Positions 1 to 5,026 of a stretch of DNA of 5,133 nucleotides are shown in pieces. The translations under genes and the position numbers were made by a program. A model generated the notes under the pieces. That model was not told where the DNA came from. It searched no databases and saw nothing but the letters and a program-made list of their open reading frames with translations. Within the stretch, counting starts at the first letter, position 1; every line of letters starts with the position of its first letter. This DNA comes from Verrucomicrobiales bacterium (GTDB taxonomy: Bacteria; Verrucomicrobiota; Verrucomicrobiia; Limisphaerales; UBA1096), in NCBI GenBank assembly GCA_028817635.1, contig JAPPPH010000440.1, positions 1 through 5,133 on the forward strand, given 5' to 3'.

Positions 1-12
1 AGCCATGGAGAC

Positions 13-43
13 AAAAAAAGCGCCCGACATCCTCGGGCGCTTT
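13..43 (-). terminator. Rho-independent terminator of the HU gene
   Basis: Positions 17-27 and 33-43 are perfectly complementary (11 bp, with the GC-rich core GCGCCCGA/TCGGGCGC) around a 5-nt loop at 28-32. Read on the minus strand, the hairpin is followed at once by a run of seven U (A13-A19 on the plus strand, partly inside the stem). It lies about 18 bases past the HU stop codon, the expected place for the 3' end of that transcript. On the plus strand only a short, broken T run follows, so termination should act mainly on minus-strand transcription. Confidence 0.9.
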
Positions 44-60
44 CCTTGAAAAAAGATTCG

Positions 61-351
61 TTAGCCGGCGATGGAGTCCTTGGCGGCCTTGGCCACAGCA
101 AACTTCACTACGGTCTTGGCGGGAATCTGAATGGTCTCACCAGTGGCGGGGTTGCGACCCGTGCGGGCCTTGCGGTTAACGAGTTTCAACTTGCCGATGC
201 CGGGGAATGTAAAAGCGCCAGTGTCCTTGGTGCTCGAGATGGCCAGTTCGGCCAGGTTAGCCAAGAGGTCGGATGCCTGCTTCTTGGTGAGGTCGTTCGC
301 TTCAGCAACAGCTGCTGCGATCTGCGATTTTGTCAACGGTTTGTCTGCCAT
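61..351 (-). CDS. HU/IHF-family histone-like DNA-binding protein
   Basis: A 96-residue small basic nucleoid protein, close to the family norm of about 90. HU proteins act as dimers that bend and compact DNA through two beta-arms. Visible features are an N-terminal helical part (about residues 6-40, LTKSQIAAAVAEAND onward), the conserved turn FPGIGKL (49-55), the beta-arm signature GRNPATGETIQIPA (65-78) with the proline of RNP that in HU/IHF inserts between base pairs, and the C-terminal helix segment VVKFAVAKAAKDSI (81-94). I chose ATG 349-351 because the protein then begins MADKPLTKSQI, right at the HU domain. The frame is open upstream to 429, but those 26 extra residues look like translated leader. 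No Shine-Dalgarno is evident before the ATG. The gene has its own terminator (13-43) and a candidate promoter (411-439), so it is probably monocistronic. The HU versus IHF subtype cannot be settled, so no symbol is given. Confidence 0.95.
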   Translation of the reverse strand: MADKPLTKSQIAAAVAEANDLTKKQASDLLANLAELAISSTKDTGAFTFPGIGKLKLVNRKARTGRNPATGETIQIPAKTVVKFAVAKAAKDSIAG

Positions 352-385
352 GTTATTAATAGACGGGTTTTGATTATTTACAAAG

Positions 386-402
386 AGTAGTACTGCACTA
401 CT
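386..402. promoter_or_regulatory. Dyad in the HU leader or start-site region
   Basis: AGTAGT (386-391) and ACTACT (397-402) form a 6-bp inverted repeat with a 5-nt spacer. It lies 35-51 bp upstream of the HU start codon, just downstream of the candidate -10 box, so it would overlap or sit right after the transcription start. That position suits an operator or a short leader hairpin. The repeat is short and could be chance. Confidence 0.3.
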
Positions 403-410
403 GGGAGTCG

Positions 411-439
411 GTTGTACGAGCGACCTCACACGTTCGCAA
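411..439 (-). promoter_or_regulatory. Candidate sigma70-type promoter for the HU gene
   Basis: On the minus strand, TTGCGA (434-439, 4 of 6 to the -35 consensus) is followed by a 17-bp spacer and TACAAC (411-416, 4 of 6 to the -10 consensus). Transcription would start near 404 and give a leader of about 50 nt. The A/T tracts at 441-469 lie just upstream of the -35 box, where they could act as an UP-like element. Both boxes are imperfect matches. It is the best-spaced pair I found, and some promoter is needed here because a terminator separates HU from the upstream operon. Confidence 0.35.
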
Positions 440-451
440 GCAGAAAAAGCA

Positions 452-469
452 AAAAAACCAATGTTTTTT
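452..469. repeat. A/T-tract inverted repeat upstream of the HU promoter
   Basis: AAAAAAC (452-458) and GTTTTTT (463-469) are a perfect 7-bp inverted repeat around CAAT. With the neighbouring A-run at 444-448 it makes an A/T-rich, probably bent stretch just upstream of the candidate HU -35 box. The stem is too A/T-rich to be a convincing terminator. A role in DNA bending or promoter activation is inference. Confidence 0.4.
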
Positions 470-495
470 CCGATTTATGGCTGATAAAAAATCGG
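470..495. repeat. Inverted repeat next to the operon terminator
   Basis: CCGATTT (470-476) and AAATCGG (489-495) form a perfect 7-bp inverted repeat separated by 12 nt. An alternative inner pairing is TTTAT (474-478) with ATAAA (484-488). The right arm overlaps the U-tract of the terminator immediately to its right, so the two structures share bases and could compete or stack in the transcript. Function is unknown. Confidence 0.35.
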
Positions 496-519
496 GCTTG
501 GCCAAGCGCTTGGCCAAGC
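486..519 (-). terminator. Rho-independent terminator of the three-gene operon
   Basis: Six bases past the DUF1501 stop codon the minus-strand transcript contains two tandem copies of GCTTGGCCAAGC (496-519). They can fold into one GC-rich hairpin of about 10 bp with a minimal loop, followed by CCGA and a run of six U (A486-A491 on the plus strand). Hairpin plus U-tract directly after a stop codon is the classical intrinsic terminator layout. The slightly long gap between stem and U-run and the very tight loop lower certainty a little. Nothing similar follows the hairpin on the plus strand. Confidence 0.7.
496..519. repeat. Exact tandem duplicate of a 12-bp palindrome
   Basis: GCTTGGCCAAGC occurs twice with no gap (496-507 and 508-519). 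Each copy is its own reverse complement, so the whole 24 bp is also self-complementary. The inner 10-mer CTTGGCCAAG recurs at 3186-3195, 4067-4076 and 4298-4307. The tandem copy doubles as the stem of the operon terminator. Confidence 0.9.
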
Positions 520-525
520 GGGGCG

Positions 526-1884
526 TCAGGCAAGTATCGGCCTGACGATATTTCCGTGGACGTCGGTTAGGCGGAAGTTCCGACCGGCGTGCCGATAGGT
601 GAGCTGCTCATGATCGATGCCAAGCAGATGCAGGATGGTCGCCTGAAAATCGTGAACGGTCACCAAGTCCTCGGCAACGTCAAAGCCAACCTCGTCGCTG
701 GCGCCGTGCACCATGCCACCCTTGACTCCGGCACCGGCAAGCCAGCAACTGAACGCGCGTGCATGATGACCCCGGCCGGTGACGCCGGGCGCCGGTTGAT
801 AAGGGCCGCGCCCGAACTCGGTGGCGAACACCACCAGTGTGTCCTCCAGCATACCGCGCGATTTCAAATCTTTGAGCAATCCGGCGATCGGTTGGTCGAC
901 GTTGCGCGCGAGTTTGTTGTAGTTGGACATGTTCGCGTGCGTGTCCCAGTTGTAGTCGATCCGCGTGTCTCCATCGATCAACTCAATGAACCGCACCCCG
1001 CGCTCGGCCAGCCGGCGGGCGACCATGCATTGCCAGCCAAAGCCCTCCGTGTCGCCGCGCTTGAGCCCGTAAAGGCGGTGTGTCGCGTCAGTTTCGTGGC
1101 TAAGATCGAACGCCTCCGGCGCCTCGGCCTGCATGCCGTACGCGGTTTCGAACGATTTGATCCGCGCCTTGAGGTGCGGGTCGCTCTCCCGTCCCTGCAG
1201 ATGTTGGCGGTTAAAAAACTGGAGCAGGCCAAGCTCGGCCTCCTGCATCTCGGCCGTGGCGGTGCGGCGGTGCATGTTCGAGATCGGCTCGGCTCCGGGA
1301 ATGATCCGCGTACCCTGATGAAGCACGGGAAGAAAGTCCGATCCCCAAACCTGACCCCCGGCATACGGCAGCCCGGGCGCGATGACCATGAATGACGGCA
1401 GATTTGCGTTGTCCGTACCCAGCCCATAACTCACCCACGACCCGATGCTGGGCCGCTTGAATGTGGCCGAGCCGGTGTGAATGCCGATGGTCGCGCCGAA
1501 GTGGTCACCGTTGATGTTTTTCATCGAGCGGATGACGCAGATATCGTCCATCATGCCCCCGATGTGCGGAAACAGTTCGCTCACCTCAGTGCCGGACTGA
1601 CCGTGCCGCCGAAACGCCCAATCGGCTCCCTTGTAAAACCGGTTGCCCTTGCCGGTTTTCTTGTTGTGATTTTGATTGAGGTACGGCTTGGGGTCGAAGG
1701 TATCCATGTGGCTCACGCCGCCGGTCATGAACATGAAAATCACCCGCTTGGCCTTGGGTGCGAAATGCGGCCGCTTGGGCGCTAGGGGATTTTCCCCAGC
1801 CGCCATCAAGTCTGAGATCAGGCCGGGCAGAATCAAGCCTCCCCCGGCCAGTGACTGAATGGTCTGTCTCCGATTTAACTTCAC
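526..1884 (-). CDS. DUF1501 family protein, Tat-type signal
   Basis: A 452-residue protein, full length for DUF1501 (PF07394), a family related to the alkaline phosphatase/sulfatase fold and very common in planctomycetes and verrucomicrobia. The biochemical function is not established. The N-terminus carries a twin-arginine-like motif, NRRQTIQ (4-10; the usual Phe is Thr), then a hydrophobic stretch to about residue 29, suggesting Tat export. Family blocks seen are GGVSHMDTFDPKP (55-67), YNWDTHAN (311-318), TEFGRGP (355-361), WLAGAGVKGG (381-390), TVHDFQATILHLLGIDHEQL (409-428) and GRNFRLTDVHG (434-444). The block usually written GRDHH reads GRGHH here (370-374), an Asp to Gly change in a histidine-rich, potentially metal-binding segment. 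The start is GTG at 1882-1884, preceded by GGAGG at 6 nt spacing. It is the last gene of a probable operon, 63 bp after the oxidoreductase, and is followed by a terminator. Confidence 0.95.
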   Translation of the reverse strand: MKLNRRQTIQSLAGGGLILPGLISDLMAAGENPLAPKRPHFAPKAKRVIFMFMTGGVSHMDTFDPKPYLNQNHNKKTGKGNRFYKGADWAFRRHGQSGTEVSELFPHIGGMMDDICVIRSMKNINGDHFGATIGIHTGSATFKRPSIGSWVSYGLGTDNANLPSFMVIAPGLPYAGGQVWGSDFLPVLHQGTRIIPGAEPISNMHRRTATAEMQEAELGLLQFFNRQHLQGRESDPHLKARIKSFETAYGMQAEAPEAFDLSHETDATHRLYGLKRGDTEGFGWQCMVARRLAERGVRFIELIDGDTRIDYNWDTHANMSNYNKLARNVDQPIAGLLKDLKSRGMLEDTLVVFATEFGRGPYQPAPGVTGRGHHARAFSCWLAGAGVKGGMVHGASDEVGFDVAEDLVTVHDFQATILHLLGIDHEQLTYRHAGRNFRLTDVHGNIVRPILA

Positions 1885-1890
1885 AGCGAA

Positions 1891-1895
1891 CCTCC
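1891..1895 (-). promoter_or_regulatory. Shine-Dalgarno GGAGG of the DUF1501 gene
   Basis: GGAGG on the minus strand lies 6 nt before GTG 1882-1884 and fixes that GTG as the start. It is the only strong Shine-Dalgarno in the window. HU and the oxidoreductase have none that is obvious. Confidence 0.8.
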
Positions 1896-1900
1896 GGGGA

Positions 1901-1928
1901 ATTCTATGTGCCCAAGTGCGTTTGACAA
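1901..1928 (-). promoter_or_regulatory. Candidate internal promoter before DUF1501
   Basis: In the 63-bp gap between the oxidoreductase and DUF1501 genes, the minus strand reads TTGTCA (1923-1928, 5 of 6 to the -35 consensus), a 16-bp spacer, and TAGAAT (1901-1906, 5 of 6 to the -10 consensus). By sequence it is the best promoter match in the window. However, transcription would start around 1893-1895, on top of the Shine-Dalgarno, leaving a leader of only about 10 nt. It may be chance, or it may give a nearly leaderless mRNA. Confidence 0.3.
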
Positions 1929-1947
1929 GAGCACGAATCCAAAACGC

Positions 1948-3294
1948 TCACGGTTTTAGTCCCAGTGTCCACGGCTTGCGGTGGTGCATCTTGGTAAGCA
2001 ACGCTTGGGCTTCGCTGTCGCCGATGACCTGCTCAGTTTTCGGATCCCAATTCAACGCCCGGCCAAGCGCCTCCGAGACGTAGCCAAGGTGGCCGGGGGT
2101 GATGGACCGATGCGCCGTCTCCGCCGGGCAAATCGCCGGCTTGCGGCTCCTGATGCAGTCGAGAAAGTTGCGGACGTGGTTCGCGGACTTGTATGCCTTA
2201 AATTCACCCGGCACGAATCCGGGCTTGAGCCAGTCACGGTTGGAGACGTCAAGCTTGCCCCTGTTGACGTACACCCAGCCGTCCTCGCCGATGAAGCGCG
2301 CTCCCATCGGGTTATGCGTGCCGATGCTGCTCCGGATACCCCCAGCGTATTCGCAGTGCACCTCGTAGTTTACCGGGGCCTTGTACACCGGCACAGGACT
2401 CCAGTTGAAATTCCTCGCCTCAACCCGGGTGGGGCCGCCCTGATCCTCGCCCAGCGCCCAGTGGGCGATGTCGTTGTGGTGCCCGATCCAGTCCATCAAC
2501 TGCCCGCCGCCATAGGCCAGGTGCAACCGCCACATCTGGTGATGACGCGCGTGGACGTAAGGCAACATCGGTGCCGGGCCGGTCCAAAGTTGGTAATCCT
2601 CGCGGCCGGAACGATCCTCCTCGGTGGCGCTTCCGCGAATCTCGGCAGGCCCCTTGGGCAAGCCGACCTGCACCTCTTTCACCTTCCCGATAAGACCGTT
2701 GCGAACCAGCTCAACGGCCTGATGAAAATTTCCAGCAGAACGCTGCTGTGAGCCGGTCTGGAAGATCGCCTTCCGCTTGGCCACCTCCCGATACAATGCC
2801 TGGCCTTCGGCAAAAAAGTGGGTGACCGGTTTTTCGCAGTAAACGTCCTGACCGTTTCGCAACGACTCAAGCGCCTGCACTGCGTGCCAATGATCCGGAG
2901 TGGCCACGATGACCGCATCGATGTCTTTCCGCGCGCACAGTCGGCGATAGTCGGCGTAGGTGTCGCACGGTTTCGTGCCGTACTTTTTTCCGACGGTCTC
3001 CGCAGCCGGTTGGCGGCCCAACGCGCGACCCTCCTTGCGGCCACGGTAGTGCAGCTTGTACGGATCACAAACAGCGAGAACCTGCACGGAAGGTTCGTTA
3101 AGAAACGACTTCATCACGCCCACGCCCCGGGCGCCACAACCAATCAGGCCGACCGCGATTCGTTGACTGGGTGCCGGTTTGCCCGCTTGGCCAAGCGCCG
3201 ATGACGGGATGATCGCCGGCACTCCAAGTGCCACTGCAGCGCCGGATTTCAGGAACCGCCTTCGATTGGATTGGGAACTGTTTTTCATCGGCAT
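1948..3294 (-). CDS. Gfo/Idh/MocA-family oxidoreductase, Tat-exported
   Basis: A 448-residue NAD(P)-dependent oxidoreductase of the Gfo/Idh/MocA family, whose members oxidise, reduce or rearrange sugars and cyclitols. The substrate cannot be told. The N-terminus has a perfect Tat motif, RRRFLK (11-16), followed by the hydrophobic stretch AAVALGVPAIIP (19-30), so export in folded form is likely. The Rossmann nucleotide-binding turn is VGLIGCGARG (48-57). ATPDHWHA (131-138) and CEKPV (153-157) are the family's cofactor and active-site lysine segments. GSQQRS (181-186) follows, and GHHNDIAHWALG (271-282) carries the conserved Asp/His pair (D275, H278). Full length, with no interruption. Two in-frame ATGs, 3292-3294 and 3286-3288, are possible starts. 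Neither has a clear Shine-Dalgarno, and both keep the Tat motif. It starts 46 bp after the DUF1592/1588 gene and ends 63 bp before DUF1501, consistent with one transcript. Confidence 0.95.
   Translation of the reverse strand: MPMKNSSQSNRRRFLKSGAAVALGVPAIIPSSALGQAGKPAPSQRIAVGLIGCGARGVGVMKSFLNEPSVQVLAVCDPYKLHYRGRKEGRALGRQPAAETVGKKYGTKPCDTYADYRRLCARKDIDAVIVATPDHWHAVQALESLRNGQDVYCEKPVTHFFAEGQALYREVAKRKAIFQTGSQQRSAGNFHQAVELVRNGLIGKVKEVQVGLPKGPAEIRGSATEEDRSGREDYQLWTGPAPMLPYVHARHHQMWRLHLAYGGGQLMDWIGHHNDIAHWALGEDQGGPTRVEARNFNWSPVPVYKAPVNYEVHCEYAGGIRSSIGTHNPMGARFIGEDGWVYVNRGKLDVSNRDWLKPGFVPGEFKAYKSANHVRNFLDCIRSRKPAICPAETAHRSITPGHLGYVSEALGRALNWDPKTEQVIGDSEAQALLTKMHHRKPWTLGLKP
3184..3197. repeat. 14-bp palindrome CGCTTGGCCAAGCG
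   Basis: A perfect 14-bp palindrome inside the oxidoreductase gene, at the codons for ALGQA (residues 33-37), in the linker between Tat signal and Rossmann domain. It is the same word as the tandem palindrome at 496-519, but read in a different codon frame from the copies at 4067 and 4298. Confidence 0.85.
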
Positions 3295-3340
3295 CGTTTG
3301 GTTTTGAAATAAATCCAGCGATGACTCACCGGGGCGAACG

Positions 3341-5026
3341 TTAATCCACCTGTCGAAATCGGTCGCTTCGGATGACTTCGGCGATCAGAGATTTCAGCCG
3401 GAATTGATCGGCCTCGGTTCGATTGACGATCTTGTCAACGACCAGCGTGTCGGCCGGGGTGAGTTCGCGGGCGAGGGCAAAGCGCAACAGGTGCGCGGTG
3501 AACGCCTTAGCAAATCGCTTGTCCTCCGCGACGATCGATTCCTTGAATTTCACCACGTCCTTGAACGGGTACTTGCGCAACAACGTGCCGGTGGCATCAA
3601 CATCGCGGCCGTTCGGATACTTGTCACGCCAGCGGCCGGTGATGTCAAAATTCTCGAGCGCGAAGCCAAGCGGGTCGAGTCGCGAGTGGCAGCCGGCGCA
3701 GTCCGGATTCTCGCGATGCCTGGCGAATTTCTCGCGGATGGTGAGGTGCTCCTCGGCGGCATCCTCGTTCAACGGCGGCACGTCATTGGGCGGCGGCGGC
3801 GGCGGGTCATTGAAAATCACCTCGATCACCCAGGCCCCGCGCGCGATGGGGTGTGTGCGATGCGTGCCGTTATTCATGCTGAGCATGGCCGCGCTGGTGA
3901 TCACGCCGCCATACCTTGGGTTCTCTGACGCCACACGGACGAACTCGTTGCCGCGCATCTTGCCGCGCATTTCGTCGTCAAACCGCCGGTTCAACTCGTT
4001 CTGGACATCGTCCGGGTTGCGCGGCTTGGGCAGTTTGTTCAAGGCATCCTGTTTTTCGTTCAGCCGCTTGGCCAAGTCCTGCCGCTTGGCCTCGGTTTCC
4101 CTGCGGATCGGTTCCAGTTCACCGGCCAGGGAGTGATAGTACTTTGCCAGAGTGGCCTGTTGCTCCTCGGAGCGCTTGGCCGATTCCACTTTCATCGCGG
4201 TGACGACGTCGCCGGGAAGCGGGATGGCCTCGGTCTTGAAGTAAAACCCGTAACCACCACCGCCGTTGGAAACCTTGAAGAGCAATTTGTTTTCGCCCTT
4301 GGCCAAGCGCACCTTTACTTTATCCTGATCCGGCGCGAGACCGCGCGTAATGTATTTGTCGGCGACCAGTTTACCGTTGATCCAAATCTTGAAGCTGTCG
4401 TCGCTGCCGATCGACAGCTCGCGCTCCTGCGCAATGCCGGAGTGGATGGTGCGGAAGAGGTACGTGCTGCAATTGGCCCCGGTCAATTGATGTTGTTTGC
4501 CGTCCTCAAGATTCCCGGCCGGCTCCCACTTTAGATTGCCGTGGGTCTTTTTCAGGTCGACCTCGGTCTCGTTGATAAACGCGCGATCATGGGCTTTTTT
4601 CAGATCGCCCTCTCCGAACGGGCCGATGCGTTGCCACGGGGAAAGCGCCACGTTGTTCGCGAGCGCCTCGAGTTGGGCGGCCTCCCATCGCGCCTGACCA
4701 GCCGCAAGATCAAGTGAGTCGGCGGTTTTCCTGATGATCTCCGGGATGGACTTGGTGTAGTCCTCCAGCTCGGTCTTGGCGGAATTGATTTCCTCCTCGG
4801 CAGCCCGACGCTTGGCCTCGATCGGCTTGTTTTCCTCCGCGATTTTTTTGCGATCGGCCTGCTGAGGCTTCAGGTCGCTGGCGTACCAATCCTTGAGGAA
4901 GTCACTACGATAACTGAAGGCCGGCATGACCAGCTCGGTGATCGGTCGATTCTCAACGAACACAGCATCAAAGAGCAGCAACGGCTCGATGAGCATCTGC
5001 AGGCTGGCCGGATGTTGTTTGTCCAA
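3341..5026 (-). CDS. DUF1592-DUF1588-DUF1585 protein with inserted module, 5' part missing
   Basis: C-terminal part of a large cytochrome-like protein of the planctomycete/verrucomicrobial type. Function is unestablished; CxxCH suggests covalent haem and an extracytoplasmic place. Counting from the TTG at 5024-5026: end of DUF1592 (about 1-51, with ENRPITELVMPAFSYRSDFL); charged, probably coiled-coil stretch (52-93); beta-rich module (about 128-270, with SDDSFKIWINGKLV and VSNGGGGYGFYF) like PA14-type sandwiches seen in related proteins; second charged helical stretch (280-335); DUF1588 (about 361-460, with YGGVITSAAML, six prolines at 408-413, CAGCH at 443-447, DPLGFALENFD); DUF1585 (about 461-558, with AKAFTAHLLRFALARELTPAD). 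TTG 5024-5026 is only the nominal start: it lacks a Shine-Dalgarno, and the frame stays family-like upstream to a TAG at 5093-5095 and beyond. The gene is therefore probably longer and interrupted. It is the most upstream operon gene visible. Confidence 0.85.
   Translation of the reverse strand: MDKQHPASLQMLIEPLLLFDAVFVENRPITELVMPAFSYRSDFLKDWYASDLKPQQADRKKIAEENKPIEAKRRAAEEEINSAKTELEDYTKSIPEIIRKTADSLDLAAGQARWEAAQLEALANNVALSPWQRIGPFGEGDLKKAHDRAFINETEVDLKKTHGNLKWEPAGNLEDGKQHQLTGANCSTYLFRTIHSGIAQERELSIGSDDSFKIWINGKLVADKYITRGLAPDQDKVKVRLAKGENKLLFKVSNGGGGYGFYFKTEAIPLPGDVVTAMKVESAKRSEEQQATLAKYYHSLAGELEPIRRETEAKRQDLAKRLNEKQDALNKLPKPRNPDDVQNELNRRFDDEMRGKMRGNEFVRVASENPRYGGVITSAAMLSMNNGTHRTHPIARGAWVIEVIFNDPPPPPPNDVPPLNEDAAEEHLTIREKFARHRENPDCAGCHSRLDPLGFALENFDITGRWRDKYPNGRDVDATGTLLRKYPFKDVVKFKESIVAEDKRFAKAFTAHLLRFALARELTPADTLVVDKIVNRTEADQFRLKSLIAEVIRSDRFRQVD
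3789..3806. repeat. Short GGC-rich run encoding six prolines
   Basis: An almost pure trinucleotide run (GGC on the plus strand, CCG on the minus) encodes Pro408-Pro413 of the DUF1588 region. A proline run at this place is usual for DUF1588 proteins, so it is a coding feature rather than an independent satellite, though such runs can slip. Confidence 0.6.
4067..4076. repeat. Copy of the CTTGGCCAAG palindrome
   Basis: A 10-bp perfect palindrome in the second charged helical stretch of the DUF1592/1588 gene, at the codons for Leu-Ala-Lys (LAKR, residues 318-321). It matches the inner word of the tandem palindrome at 496-519. Confidence 0.8.
4298..4307. repeat. Copy of the CTTGGCCAAG palindrome
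   Basis: A 10-bp perfect palindrome in the inserted beta-rich module of the DUF1592/1588 gene, at the codons for Leu-Ala-Lys (RLAKGE, residues 240-245). It matches the inner word of the tandem palindrome at 496-519. Confidence 0.8.

Noticed and set aside
352..429. N-terminal extension of the HU protein by 26 residues
   Set aside because: The frame is open, but the extension contains the leader dyad and the candidate -10 box. HU proteins normally begin a few residues before the LTKSQ-type helix, which fits the ATG at 349-351.
496..519. Tandem palindromes as a CRISPR repeat or transposon end
   Set aside because: There are no spacers between the copies, no target duplication and no transposase nearby. 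The adjoining U-tract and the position right after a stop codon fit a terminator better.
589..1395. A 268-codon open frame on the plus strand
   Set aside because: It lies wholly antisense to the DUF1501 gene, whose family motifs run along its full length. The translated product shows no recognisable domain, and long antisense frames are expected opposite GC-rich genes.
1981..2751. A 256-codon open frame on the plus strand
   Set aside because: It is antisense to the intact Gfo/Idh/MocA gene, with no recognisable motif and no clear ribosome site, so it is a shadow of that gene.
3295..3340. Promoter or terminator in the 46-bp gap before the oxidoreductase
   Set aside because: I found no convincing -35/-10 pair, hairpin or Shine-Dalgarno here. 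The gap reads as an ordinary intra-operon spacer.
3404..4136. Open frames of 174 and 237 codons on the plus strand
   Set aside because: Both lie opposite the clearly coding DUF1588/DUF1585 region and overlap each other in different frames. The serine- and glycine-rich translations look like antisense coding.
5024..5026. TTG as a genuine start codon of the DUF1592/1588 gene
   Set aside because: There is no Shine-Dalgarno upstream, and the codons before it continue the family sequence. It is better read as an internal leucine of a longer, interrupted gene.
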